Positions 51,511-63,720 of a stretch of DNA of 64,000 bases are shown here, piece after piece. The notes beneath the pieces are model-generated. The model searched no databases, had not been told where the DNA came from, and saw nothing but the letters and a program-made list of their open reading frames with translations. The stretch is from assembly GCF_000346465.2 (NCBI RefSeq), contig NC_034012.1, forward strand, positions 7,463,689-7,527,688, read 5' to 3'. The position numbers and the translations under genes are program-made. Numbering within the stretch: the stretch's first letter is position 1; every line of letters begins with the position of its first letter. Source of the DNA: Prunus persica (taxonomy: Eukaryota > Streptophyta > Magnoliopsida > Rosales > Rosaceae).

Positions 51511-53273
51511 CTACTCCACTTCGGCCAAGTAATCTTCAATTTCAGCTGGTGTAAGAACTCTGCAACAAGACGATCACAATTTTTTTAAATAAATAACAGA
51601 AGCTCACGCATGCCAGCCAAAGGATGAAACAGCTACTTCCCAATCAAAGCAAATAAAACCTAGTAGTTATAATTGTAAAACTATCCTATCAACAATTAAA
51701 AAGAATAAATCTAAATAAACTAGTATGGTTACTTCCGCATTTCTTTTCTTTTTTTGTTTTTGTCAGTCAAAATCTGCTTGCTGAAAATATTTTGTGCATT
51801 TCATGTATTCTTAGATATGTCAGAATCGGAATGCTATAACTTACATTATGCAGTTTTTAGTTGTGCATTTACATAAAAAGTTTAAAACATCTCTGCATCT
51901 ATGCATGTAAGTCGGTAGATAGATCTTAGGTCCGGACTTGACTGCCACTTGGATGTTAGTATGTTACTAAGTGAGCCAGATTTAATTTAACCCTCATTTC
52001 ATCCCACAGCTGAAACTAAGTTAAAATGCACTCCTCTTAATACAAAGCTGGTAAAGATCAGCTCAGCTTTGCTTACATCAAGTTACTTTTCAATCTGCCA
52101 AATTTTAGCAGGAAAAACAAGAACGACAACAAACCAAGAAGTATAGAAATAGTGTACATAATAACGGCAAAATCATATAAGCATAATCAGGTTGTACAGG
52201 AAACTTGCCTGAATTTTTTGTCAGTACCAATTATGCCAATCTCAATGTTTTTGCCAGAAATTTGTCCTTCAAATCTAAAACCAGATGCACAACGAAAGCT
52301 CAACGAAAAACTAACTCATATTTGCATAATAGAACAAGAGAGTATAGCTGTGCCGAACACTATGTCAGAGGCCAATAAGCTTGAGAGTTGTCAAACAAGA
52401 GACAAGCGATAGCTCTTTTATCCTTTTAATATTACAACCACCGCCTTTGATAGGTGACACAAGTATGGTACGGAACAATTGAATAGACCTTAAATGTATA
52501 ATAATGAGTCATAATTGAGTAGCGTAAACCCATTTGGTTGCAGATGAGAAATGAGAACCTTCGTAATTATCTAAGTTGTTTCATTTAGGAAGAAAAACAA
52601 AAATATTATATGAACTGAGAGATAAAACTCCTACCCTTCTTTCAGGGTCAATATTGCAGTGTGGACAGCATCGTCAAGTTCCATGTCCTCAGTGTACCTA
52701 GAATAAATAATCACATGAATCTTAACATAAATTCAAAGCAAACAATGAACTGAAGTCCAGTATAAAGAAAGAAAACGGAACTAATAAAATAACTGATTTG
52801 TGCATTCTGATTATTACACTTGCCAATACAGGAATAATGGAGATTTATAAAATAGAATGAAGAACATTCTTGAGAATCAAAGATTATCCAATCTACTTAA
52901 ATGATATCGTCCCCCAAATTCCAACTTTGGTTCAGAATTAAATGTATAATGCAGGTAACAAGAATGTAAGCACGTTGTTGCTTATTTATTAGTCTAAACC
53001 TGAAGCAATTTATTTTAGTTCAGAAATTTATACAAATGGAAACATCAACCAGAAAAAAAGTTTCTTAAAATTGCCGACCGCAACTTGCCTTTTCTCAAGA
53101 AATGTTTTTGCATTAGAAACATTTTTCCCCATAGCAGAAGCTTTCCATGAAAAGTATGAACCTGATGGGTCCACCTACAGCATAATAAAAATCAGGGTAA
53201 TGCACAAATCCGGTGGAAAATAAAATCGAAAAAAATTAAAGAATAAATAAGCTTTTACAAGATTTTGGTGGGT

Positions 53274-53304
<31 letters not shown>

Positions 53305-56300
53305 CTTTCCAACTAGATTTTGACATACATGATGTGAAATAATTGCTACTTAGCTAGGTTCAAGAAATTATACGACATAGTTGGCCAACATAAATGGCAT
53401 GTATGCACGATGGAGGAAGTCCACATGTAAGTATACTCCCTAACCAAAAGCAATCTTAAAAGCTTACATATTTCGTTGTAAATTAATTAAGTTTTTCCAT
53501 ACTCAGATCTCACTGCACATGATGAAAAGTCGAAGTACAATGTTTTGCAGCAAAAATCTTTCAACTGCAACTATAGTACTGGGAAACCTCTATAGCTTGT
53601 TCCCAAAGACTTGAGCACAACGGCACCAAAAAATAGTTTAAACCAGCAGATGACAGAATTACACACCTGATATAGTTGTGGACCTTTGTCATCAAAGCCA
53701 GCAACCAGCAGTGAAACTCCAAAAGGCCTTACACCACTAGCAGAACAACAAAGACAAATGAGTTTCTAGAGTGGAACAGGACCTGAAGCTAATTGCAGAC
53801 TCAAGTTGAACGCTCATAACATGCATCTGCCTCTATACGAATTTTAAACAAGAAACATCCTACACAACCTTAATTTATTGAGTTCAAACTCTTCCAAATT
53901 CCAAGTTCCCCAGGTACACTTAATTTCAACAATAAAATCATTTAAAATACTAAATTTTGCAAATGATACTAAATTACCCTTCACTAATTTTCTACATAAA
54001 GCAACTCGAGCAGTAAATCTTTTACTTTCTATGGACCAAGAAGAATGTTAAAATATGAGCAAGAACATAGTTGAGAAATGGAAATCAGGCCATGGGAGAA
54101 ACAATAATTACCCCGACTGTGTGAACTCCTGCATAACAGCAGCAATTTCCCTCACAAGTTGGGTAACGGGGATTGGTTCCTGAAAAATACCCACCGCATC
54201 ACATTGTAAGTTATCATGCTCCATATAACAACAAACTGGGGAGTAGAAAGTATCAAGGAAACTTGTTTCAAGTGGAGACTCCATATAACAAACTGGGGAG
54301 TAGGAGCAATCTCTTAAAAACAAGCCACCATCATAATCCGAAAATATTATGACTTCAATCAATTTGTGGCCCATCCGAAGACCAAAGATCATTTACTACA
54401 CACCAACAAGCTCCAACAACCCATATATGAACATTGAAATAAACAATCCAAAAAGAAAATGCTTAAATGGTGTGTTGCACATTGAAGAGAAATTGGATTC
54501 AGCAGAATTCTTCTAATGAATCTGAACTGAACTTCCAATCCTTACCATATGATCAGTGAACAATATTTAATACTATGGACACAAACCAAGGGAATAAAAT
54601 ATGAAAACAAAGAGAATTGAAGTTATACTTTGTACAACCGATGATATTGCTCTGCCTGTTTCCTGCTTTTACGAACCAGAACTCTGAAATCTGGACCCAT
54701 TCCACTGCATGGGAGAACAGTAAATTTCAGTTAACCACAAGATTTGGCTGGGGAAACATGGAAAAGAAGAACTGGCAAATAATAAAAAGGAAAAAAAGAA
54801 AAGCTAACTTAAATTGTCAATTCAATGACAACTACAACGTCAAAGGGAAAAAAACATGGGCGCCTCGTCTTTCTAGAAAAATACTTCTTAATACATAATT
54901 AAAAGGGCAATCCCACCTTTTTGGAATTTTAACTGTCCTAGTGTCTTCCATACAAATATGTATTAGTATCTTGAAACTAATATGTCATTGGGAGAAGGTC
55001 AAACAAAAGAAACAAGCATCAATTTATTACAGGTACACATCCAAGTAGGCGGCATATAATATGATAACAATGATTCAACGTCAATAACTCATCATAGTTA
55101 AACTTCACTACAATTGTCAGCTCACAAGATCTAATGGAAACAAGTAAATCAGATCACGTATAATTCCACGAGTCAAAGCAGGGAAATTTAAAAACTCAAA
55201 CACATGGGCCATCTAACATGGAACAAGAAAAATAATGTCAATGGCCACACATATTTTATCTCAATAGAATATGAACAATGATATACAGAAGGGGAGTCTA
55301 CTGTCAAAAAAAAACCCGTCAATTAAAACCCATGGTACATCTTGAGAAAGTCTTTGTAGCCATTATCGGTGAAACTTATAAAATTTTTAGGTGGGACAAC
55401 ATCATTTATGCCATGTGAGTCCTCTAAAATTGATTTTAGAAAAAAAGGGATCCCACCAACAGTATTAGTTTTCAATTTAATGTTGGTTTGTTGTACCATG
55501 TTAAAATGATGACGTGGTACAACCATCATAGCTGAGATTTTCCCAAAGATCATCAAATATTGTAGAAGCAGTATAACACCAACAACACAATAGATAGTAT
55601 CAAATACCACAACTTGAAAAACTCAAGCATGTAGTACAGACAAACCTGTAAACAACTCCAATGTTTGGCGTCAATAACTGAATTTTCTGAATCTGCAAAC
55701 CAAAAACTTGAAAGGTTACAAGAAGTCTCCAGTATACCATTTGATTATCTGAGAGGACATGCCATAGTGGTGGAAAGAAAACAAACTCATAATATTTCAA
55801 CACAAAAAGTTTATGAGATACCCACGCTATAAATCAATGCACAAGAAAGTTTCCAGTCTATAAAGAAGAGTAGCTGTTCACTTACAGATGTTTCATCAAC
55901 TAATATAGATGGGAGTTTCTTCTCTGTTGCAATGACAACTCCATTAGCAGCTGCAACAACCAGATAGAATTTTCTAAATACCAACACCAAAAACACTAAA
56001 CATTTGATAAGTTTCTAAACTTATCTGACACAAGAACCTATAAAATCGATAAGCTGTATCAAAAGGAAAAAGATCTGCAGTTCCAAATAATGTGTTGGAA
56101 ACTCATTCCCTACCAACGACATTAAGTTCTTCATACTTACCAACGTGAATAAAAATTCTAAATATTTGATGCAACTACGGAGTTCTCCAATATTTGTTCA
56201 TGCCAAATTCAGCAAATATGAACAGATTATTCATCTTTATACTGGATTATCAGTTCAGGCCAATTTAATCCGTCTCCTTTTATTCAAGATGAATACTTCA

Positions 56301-56562
56301 TGTGTAAATTCAAATAAATCTGAAAAGAATTTAGAAAAAGGCATAAGAATTTGCATACCTTTAATCCCTAAAGATGTCTGGCCAGACCCAACTGCTGTTA
56401 GGGCATGTTCAATCTGAACAAGCTTCCCAGAAGGACTGTATCAAAATAAATGTGGAAAATTATGCTAAAATAACCCCATTTCTATCTTTTTTGAGTCTAA
56501 ATTGAGTTCACAAGTTCATACCTGAAAGTGGTAAGAGAAAATGAGTACTGACTATCCCCCAT
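51511..56562 (-). CDS. PAB1: 20S proteasome subunit alpha type-2
   Basis: Structural alpha-ring subunit of the 20S core proteasome. Minus-strand exons: 56562-56522, 56435-56359, 55950-55886, 55692-55646, 54704-54629, 54179-54112, 53736-53667, 53174-53089, 52697-52635, 52274-52209, 51559-51511; 708 nt, 235 aa, the usual family length. The protein begins [19 protein letters not shown], with the alpha-subunit signature [13 protein letters not shown], and continues with [59 protein letters not shown] and the C-terminus DYLAEVE. Two introns, after exons 8 and 10, start with GC (AG|GCAAGT) while all others start GT. Plants usually have PAB1/PAB2 duplicates; I cannot tell which this matches. A fragment of exon 9 is duplicated at 39.5 kb. 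Confidence 0.96.
53274..53302. repeat. (GT)n microsatellite in a PAB intron
   Basis: Uninterrupted GT dinucleotide tract of about 14 units in intron 7 of the proteasome gene, about 100 bp on the acceptor side of exon 8. Confidence 0.95.
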
Positions 56563-57507
56563 AATGTGTCACAGCCCAAAAGAACCTGCGGAAACAGAAA
56601 TCAGAAAGAACCCATCAATTTTTAAGATCATAAACGCATGCAAATACATAATTGACACATAAATATCACTTAATTTGATAGCTCAAAATTAGACAAATAA
56701 ATAAAATTCAAAATTTAATTGTTCCTTGAGCAGTAGAAGTAGGAAATTTGGTTTCTTTGGATACCAAACGGCGACTTAAGGTTGCGGTCTTTTGAGGCTT
56801 ACCTCAGTGGATCAATCTCACAACCGCCTGCGAGGGAGAGTTTTCTTGAAGAGTGCGTCTGGCGTGATTCAAGACGAAAATAGAAACGACGTCGTATTTG
56901 TTGGTATTTTTCTCGTCTATAGTTGTCCCAAGCCCCCTTTAGCGGGGAATTTTTTCTGCTCTTGAAGGTCCTTTTCTTCCTTGTTTACAATTTTTTTTTT
57001 TTGGTCCCTTGTAGGATTTTGTTATGAAGATGATTTGTGTGCAATAATAGCAGTAACATAATAATAATAATAAATTAAATAATTATTTATATCATAGAAT
57101 CTCACATTATAATTCATCAGAAAAACTGAATTTAAAATTAACTAGATGGGTGACAAAAAAAATTTCAATTATAAATTTACTCGAAATTGGCTCAACTCAT
57201 GTCGTTTGTAGAGCAAGCTCGAGCTTAAGCATGGGTGTCTCAGCTCATTTGTGTAATAAGCTTGAGCTTGATATGCTTAATAACAAATGCTATAGAGATC
57301 CAATGTAGGTAAGTGAAGATCATATGTGTCAACTGCTTCATCTTGATATTCCCTTTCTTTTACCAGCTACAAATAAGAAAATTACATATGGTAATGTTTA
57401 GTGCTAAAACACATAAACCATTTCCTAGGTAGACAGAAAACCTAATTATACAAAGCCCAAAAACAAATCAAAAGCAGAAAAGCAGGGATCATCTGTGCTG
57501 TTGCATT
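56563..57507. promoter_or_regulatory. PAB upstream region and SCI1 3' flank
   Basis: No gene is present. CCAGACGCACTC and GTTTCTATTTTCG on either side of 56,870 lie in the likely 5' leader of PAB. The left half is PAB promoter and the right half is 3' flank of the SCI1-like gene; both genes are on the minus strand. Confidence 0.45.
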
Positions 57508-59887
57508 TCAGCCTTTAATTTTCCACGTATGGGCGCACCGGGGCCCGCTCGCAATCCCCTCGTAGTATTTGGATTCGAGCTTTTGCTTGTTCCAAACTTT
57601 CACAAAGTCTGAAAATAGTTGGCGTGCAGACTCAGACGAAAGATCGGAGAAGAACACATCTTTCTCTTCTTTCAGCCATGTAGAAAACTCATTGTTCTTG
57701 GAAAAATAGTCATCAGTGGACAGCTCTTGGAACTCAATTTTCTGAACGAAAAATTATAATTTCCTAAGTCCTAACTATCAGAAAATTCATGCTCAAGAAA
57801 AAGATACCTTCAAACACCATAATCAACAAGGCGTATCAGCATCATCAAGTAATCAAATATTAGAAACGCAAAGGGTCCCTTGCCAACTAGTCAAACTTCC
57901 TGAAACCTAATTCTACTTTCTACACCCACAATAACTTCTACTTAAACCAAGGTGCATCTAAATTTCTTACGAGTTCACAATTTTTTAACAATTCATCATT
58001 ATTCATTGAACAGGAGCTTATAATGTTGGATAAACTTCATCTTCCCTAGAGATGGTCTTAATGCAATAAAACTACGGAGCAAACATTTGTCCATTTACAA
58101 ATATACTCTGTCTAGGTCTTCTTTGAGCATCAGTGGCACCTTTCCATAGGTTGAGCACCATACGCTCTTAATTGCAACAAGAAACATTTCCAAACATAAC
58201 TAAAGAAACACTACTTCATGAGAAATATAACTTGCTTGCATGAAAAGAGAACTTGTAATAAAAACTGCACATTGGAGCAATATCTTGTAAGTTGTTTTCT
58301 GGTTTCTAAAATTGAACATCACAATTAGGTACCCATGGAAACTATGTGTTGCTGCTCTCCCTGCTCCCCGATTTTACTATACATCCCCTCACACAATCTA
58401 AACTTTTGATGCCCTTTAGAGATCTATGCAATAAGAATGTCTAAACGGTCGAAATCAAAGCCTTGCCAACTTTAGAGAACCTATGCAAACTTTACCTGAC
58501 TATCTCACTTCTTCAATAACTCGGATCAGTTGAATTACACTAAAAGTACCAAAGATTCTGCTAACATATTCAAGCATTTTGGATTATTTAACATTAAATG
58601 TAATGGCAAGTTATCCTTTTTTGTAAGAAGTATGTTGCTTCCCCAAGGATTAAAAGGCACAGAGAAAATCCAGATTATACACAGTTGGGACAACATAAAA
58701 CATGAAAATTTTATTTCATAATTAGAAATAAGAAAGCTTACCAAGTGGCGATCACCTTTGTGATGTTTACTTTTGTGCTTATCCTTTGTCTTCTTTTCTG
58801 AGGCACAATAGTATGTCAACATGATAAGTAATTTCCTATAAAGAGCCTCATCCTCGATAGGCAAATTAGTAACCACGGAAGTTTCTTGGATCATAATCCA
58901 ATAGAAGACATTACTAAATGGTAAGTCAAATAATATAATTTTTTCTAGTTAACCTCCTAGTTTTTTGGTTATTGATATATAATTTATCATTATTCAACCA
59001 GTAGGTATATGATGACAGCTTGAGGTCAAATCAAAATGAATTTACTCTTAGACCCGATAAGTTTGATTCAATGAGTATCACGAAGTGATATTATGTTAGA
59101 CCAGTAACCAATTGAAAATCCATCCTAAACTAGTGAAGAATATAAACTGATACAACAATTTTCACATTGTTCAAACTGATAACAAAATCTAAACCCAAAA
59201 AGTCATATAATTTCAAATGATGAAGTACGAGCCTCATGCTCATATGGAATTGATATACCTTTATCAGAATGGTGTTTCGAGTGCTTATGTGACCTTTTCT
59301 TGTCCTTTGACTTCTCCTTCTTATCACTCCTTCTGCTCTTCCTTTCCTCATCTTCTACAGGTCTACGCCTCTTACCTTTTCTCTCATCTGTACTTCCACA
59401 TTAGGAAAAAACAAAGAAACCATAAGAACAAGCAACCATATACTCTTTTGGTTGCAAAAAGGAAACAAATGAAACAATGAATAATCAAATGGAACCAAAC
59501 CCACATTCCAGTATACTCCATGAGCAATAAATTACACAAATTTAGTGGAAACCCACAAAAATTTGTTTGATTAATGACAACATATTAGGAAAATAATAAA
59601 AAAATCAAAATTTTCAACAAAGTCTGCAAGTAACCCACGTCTGAAAGCTATCTATTTGGCTCCACTGAGACGTGAGATTAAACCATAACAACAAAAGCTA
59701 TGAAAAAGAGAATGTTTTCTTCAACTGTTTCTTTACCTATCTCGATTTTCGCTTGATTTCTCAGCAACCAACCGGAGAGAAAGGAAAAACAAAAAAGGGA
59801 AGAGAGATTTTGAGTACCTTCAGAATCTGAAGAAGTGCTCCTTTTCCTACTCTTCTTCTTCTCCTCGGATTTCCTGTCGCTTCCCAT
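57508..59887 (-). CDS. SCI1: STYLE CELL-CYCLE INHIBITOR 1-like protein
   Basis: Minus-strand exons 59887-59818, 59387-59259, 58797-58742, 57741-57508; 489 nt, 162 aa (Nicotiana SCI1 is about 150). The N-terminal two-thirds is extremely basic, with Ser/Arg/Lys/His tracts (MGSDRKSEEKKKSRKRS, KKEKSKDKKRSHKHSKHHSD, KHKSKHHKGDRH), consistent with nuclear or nucleolar localisation. The conserved C-terminal domain follows: LSTDDYFSKNNEFSTWLKEE, FFSDLSSESARQLFSDFVK, KLESKYYEGI. In tobacco SCI1 restrains cell proliferation in the stigma and style; the role in this plant is inferred. Phases close exactly. Part of exon 2 and its flanks is copied at 63.06-63.37 kb. Confidence 0.9.
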
Positions 59888-60100
59888 TTGTATGCAGACG
59901 CGAGAGAGAGAGAAATAGAGAGAGAAAGAGAGAGAGCAAAGCAACCTAAGGCTAAGGGAAAGCCTGGCGTACGCGGGTCGCAGAACCGTTAATCGTTTGG
60001 ATCGGACCCACGGGCCGTAGGATCGGGTCGACTTTTGGGCCGCAGATCATAAACCGACCCATGGAAATTGATCCATAATTACTTTTCAAAATTCTGATAA
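59888..60100 (-). promoter_or_regulatory. SCI1 upstream region
   Basis: CT/GA-rich leader (GAGAGAGAGAG at 59,900-59,935) followed by GGGCC-containing sequence (ACGGGCCGTAGG, TTTTGGGCCGC) around 60,010-60,045. These are site II/GC-type motifs suited to a housekeeping promoter on the minus strand. Confidence 0.5.
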
Positions 60101-61609
60101 AATGACTAATGAGTATTTGATAAACAAGCAATTTACAGAATTATTTTCCAATTCCTTTGGACACATAAGTCTCACCCAACCTGATTATTACACAGGCTAC
60201 ATTGTGTTTTTCTTGATCAAAGGTGATTGTGATGAGGAAAAAGATGATTCTGATGAGGAAAATGCGAGTGTTTTGCATTCACTAAAAAGTTCGGATTTTG
60301 AATGTTGAAAAATTATGAAAGAATGATTCTTAAAGGAAAAAGCATGAATTTCTACAACAAAATAAAAGTTTACAATATCATGAATTAAAACCAGATAGGG
60401 TCATCGAATGCAAAGAAAAGAAAATTTTTTACGGTACGAATTAATCATTTTGAGTTATTAAAATGAATGGTTTTTGGTTTTTTTGGTTATTTTGTTGACG
60501 AGACCAATCAACTTCTTTAGTTGAGTTCTTCTGATTGTAATGTCTACCTAGTTGAGTTCCATCATTAGGTTGTACTTATCCATTTGATCTATTTTAGATA
60601 TATCCATGCATGTTTGGTTTGATACTAGTTTTAAAATGGAAACTGAATTTTTTTATTTATTTGAGGTGTTGGTGAGATCAATATGAAGTCATATTTTAGT
60701 ATTTACCGCTGTCAAATTATATTCATGTCTCCTTCTTAGTAAGACTTGGACATGGAATTTTAAAAAAGAAAAGAAAAAAACCGTGATAAAATCCTTGCGG
60801 AAGAAGAAATGATATATGAACCCTAACCTTGTATATGGCAAAAAGAAAACAATCACAGTAGTCCTTGAGTTAAGCTTTCTTTGCTTGCTGCTATCTGCAG
60901 GTACTAACAATTCACAAATGAACATTACTATTAAAGATGGCTAAAGGAATGAATGTGGTCTAACATGGCTAAAAGTTCTCTACTGTGCAACCAGAGGGAA
61001 GAAATATTTCAATTGAAATTCTCTTCCATCTGCTAGAGACTGGTAGAGTGCATTCCAATCGGACCTGACCTTAAGATCCAGTGGGAACATTCAGGTTAGA
61101 CATATCTTCATCATAGCCCGGGCAAAGTCCATCCGGAAAGTTGATCCATTGTCTGAAGCATAACCTCTCACCTATCAGGCTGTCCTCTCATTAGCTCTGG
61201 TAGTAATGAGTGTCAAATCCTGCCCAGACGATACCTATGATGATAGTTGCTGAACTTATGGCATACCCCTCCGGGCAGGCTTCTCACTCATGCCCCTTGA
61301 TGCCGTTGGGATGATGCCACGGGGGCTGCCATGGGTTATCCTTGCCTACTCTTCTTGTTACCCTTGTCTTCACAGAAAACTCTCGTTTCTTCAGTTAATT
61401 TTTTCTCTCTTCGTGCGTAATTTATCAGGTAAAAATATTCTTGCAACCTTAACCCTTTCATACCATACCTTGCCATTAACTACCTGGATCGGTTCTTATC
61501 CAAGCCAGATATTCTGGTAATTAAAGAGCTTGATTTTCTTGAATTTGGTGAAGGAGGCGACAGCCTGAGGTTAGTTTTCTTTCAAGTCAGGACAAAAAAC
61601 ACACAAAAA
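60101..61609. other. Intergenic sequence, no supported gene
   Basis: A 68-codon ORF at 60,102-60,308 contains the acidic run DEEKDDSDEENAS, but it lacks splice context and recognisable homology. The stretch 61,020-61,370 is less AT-rich than its surroundings, with several short ORFs, and might be an old exon or transposon remnant. I cannot identify it. Confidence 0.4.
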
Positions 61610-61695
61610 TGGCCCAGACCCGCCTAGGCGGGCGCCTAGCGCCTAGGCCGAGTTTTTAGAGTTTTTTTTTTTTTTTTTTTTCTCTCTCTCTCTCT
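61610..61695. repeat. GCCTAGGCG repeat-family end plus poly-T/CT tract
   Basis: CGCCTAGGCGGGCGCCTAGC followed by GCCTAGGCCGAGTTTTTAGA matches the GC-rich family at 5.07-5.47 kb and 6.66-6.71 kb. A run of 21 T and then a CT repeat follow. Confidence 0.7.
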
Positions 61696-62585
61696 GATGA
61701 TTCAGTCGGCTTTAATTGTTTATAGTTGGTGCTCTTCCTTTTGCAATATGACTATGTGTTGTGCTAATTTAATTGGCTTGATATTTGCAAAGTTGCAAAT
61801 GCCGTTGTTACAAGCCTGGAGAAGTCCAGAAGCGGACAAGTATGGGACAATTGTTAGAGTTGGCGAATCGATTAGGAGAGATTTTGTTATAATCAATCTG
61901 GTAGCAAAACTTTCAAACTCCATTCCTCCTTTAAATTGGTGGAGAGATTGGATGAGAGTGTACAGCAGTTTGCAGTTATTATTATGTCTCAAGTTGCCCA
62001 TTTGTGCATCCTGCTGTTTTGGTGGAAACTTATGCACAAGGGGAATGTCGTCTCACACTATGTCAATGATCTTGAAGGACATGATCGGATTAAATCTGTA
62101 TATATATATATATATATACCTTCGATGTTGCCTGTAATGCATTTATGCTTTTGGACTATATTTTGATTGAATTGTGTTTAAATCTTATAAAGCATCTTGG
62201 TGTGTCTTAAAGTTTACCAGTTTGATATACCTAAATGTTTAATACTTTCTTGTCTCAAAGCGTGAATTTTGTCATGCACAATTGAAATATGTGATATATA
62301 TATGTGTAGTATTCATGCCCTTTTTTCGTTTATTCATCACTGTGTGTGTGTTATGGTTGTAGACAAATGCAGTTCCGCAATGATATTATGAACTCAGGAA
62401 ACTTCTGTTTCAAGTTTCCCTCCTTAATCTACATTCAAAAAAGTATAGTCTAGGGGAATTGAGGGGTGGGAATAGCCAAAATGCATCTCAGATACAGTAC
62501 AAATAGAATATGATCTTTTTTCATTTCCATGTATTTGATTTTAGTATATATTTGGCCAAAGTTTCTAATCTTCTTCATTTTACAG
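61696..62585. other. Possible transcribed sequence of unknown nature
   Basis: Two overlapping ORFs (61,697-62,137 and 61,936-62,166) have near-normal composition, but neither shows a domain I recognise. They end in a TA-microsatellite. This could be an intron or UTR of the exon-like ORF that follows at 62,586. No function is claimed. Confidence 0.3.
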
Positions 62586-62711
62586 GAAGTGGAGGCGGCA
62601 TTTGCTTTCTGGGGTACTCCAGAAGGTGATCCGGTCCATCCTGCTGAGTGTATGCAGCAGAATCTGGAGAAAGTTAGGCGTCATAGAGTCAATGTTGATG
62701 GCAATGTCTGA
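62586..62711 (+). pseudogene. Exon-like ORF of unidentified gene
   Basis: After a TTTTACAG acceptor, 41 codons read EVEAAFAFWGTPEGDPVHPA then ECMQQNLEKVRRHRVNVDGNV and end in TGA. The composition is clearly protein-like and a good polypyrimidine/AG site precedes it, so it looks like the terminal exon of a gene or captured fragment. I do not recognise the family. Upstream exons are not evident. It lies in a stretch containing other gene fragments. Confidence 0.4.
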
Positions 62712-63057
62712 GCAATGCAGCATTTACAAACATGCAGTGGATATATACTCGGCAATCATTTGAATTCCCAACTGTCATGCGACATCTTGACACGTACCCA
62801 ACGAAGAATCTCCATTTCTTTTCTCTTTTTCTGAAAAGATGCTCGGGTGCCACATGAGGAAGCATGGAAGAGATAAATATTGTCTTTCCCAGTAGTGGCA
62901 TTTACATCGCACATGTAAGCTCACGTATTTCTTTGATTGCTGAACTAATACTATAAAGGGCCATTCTCCTCACCTGTTTTTCATGACAAAGGTAGGCACT
63001 TTCAATCACTGATCAACTTTGTAATCATATGATGGAGAAAATAAGACATTGGTACTA
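62712..63057. other. Non-coding spacer between gene fragments
   Basis: No recognisable coding sequence. It might hold the 3' UTR of the preceding exon-like ORF. Confidence 0.4.
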
Positions 63058-63369
63058 GCATCCTAAACTAGTGAAGAATATATACTGATACAACATTTTT
63101 CACATTGTTCAAACTGATAGCAAAATCTAAACCCAAAAACTCATATAATTTCAAATGATGAAGTACGAGCCTCATGCTCATATGGAATTGATATACCTTT
63201 ATTCGAAATTGTTCATAAGAATTTCAAATGAATGGTGTTTTGAGTGCTTATGTGACCTTTTCTTGTCCTTTGACTTCTCCTTCTTGTCACCCCTTCTGCT
63301 CTTCCTTTCCTCATCTTCTACAGGTCTATGCCCCTTACCTTTTCTCTCATCTGTACTTCCACACTAGGA
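63058..63369 (-). pseudogene. Partial copy of SCI1 exon 2 with flanking introns
   Basis: Matches 59,120-59,402 in the same orientation at high identity, including intron sequence on both sides of exon 2 (CATCCTAAACTAGTGAAGAA; CATGCTCATATGGAATTGAT). The copy has about 30 extra bases between CCTTTAT and AATGGTGTTT, which adds sequence to the exon/donor side. Exons 1, 3 and 4 are absent. Since introns were copied it is a segmental DNA duplication. Its right edge is fused to a peroxidase fragment. Confidence 0.9.
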
Positions 63370-63720
63370 GAAACAGTTGGGTCTGGATTCCCTGTCTCCT
63401 TGAAGTTGTGAAGGCTCAAGACTGAATGAACTCGCATCCAATCTTCCCAATGTTGTGCCCTCCTTCAGGTATAAAACAAAACAAATCAGAAATTAGATTA
63501 ATCTATTTGAGCTCCAAACAAGAAGAAATGAAGAATAAGGAACAGAAATTGTGAGTTGAGTACCTAGAAGACTGACGGTTTCACTGTCAGTAAAACCTCT
63601 GAGTGAGAACAGATGAAGCGTCTGAGTGATATTGTCATCAGCTTTTGGAATCTCAGCCGTGGCTTATCATAATAGGAGCAGACACTCTCTCCTACCAGTC
63701 AAAAGTGGATAAAAAGGACC
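63370..63720 (-). pseudogene. Class III peroxidase fragment, frameshifted
   Basis: On the minus strand the exon ending at 63,564 encodes TAEIPKADDNITQTLHLFSL and RGFTDSETVSLL, then a GT donor. The next exon starts at 63,462 with GGHNIGKIGCEFIQ, the region of the proximal haem-binding His of class III peroxidases, and continues in a shifted frame as LHNFKETGNPDPT. A missing base before ATAEIP and a TGA after FIQS show decay. Similarity is closest, from recall, to Arabidopsis peroxidase 48-like proteins. Any 5' exons would lie beyond the right edge. The 3' side is cut by the SCI1 copy at about 63,370. Confidence 0.82.

Noticed and set aside
60102..60308. Acidic ORF with DEEKDDSDEENAS as a small gene
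   Set aside because: No homologue recognised, no nearby exons; acidic runs of this kind occur by chance in GAT/GAA-rich sequence.
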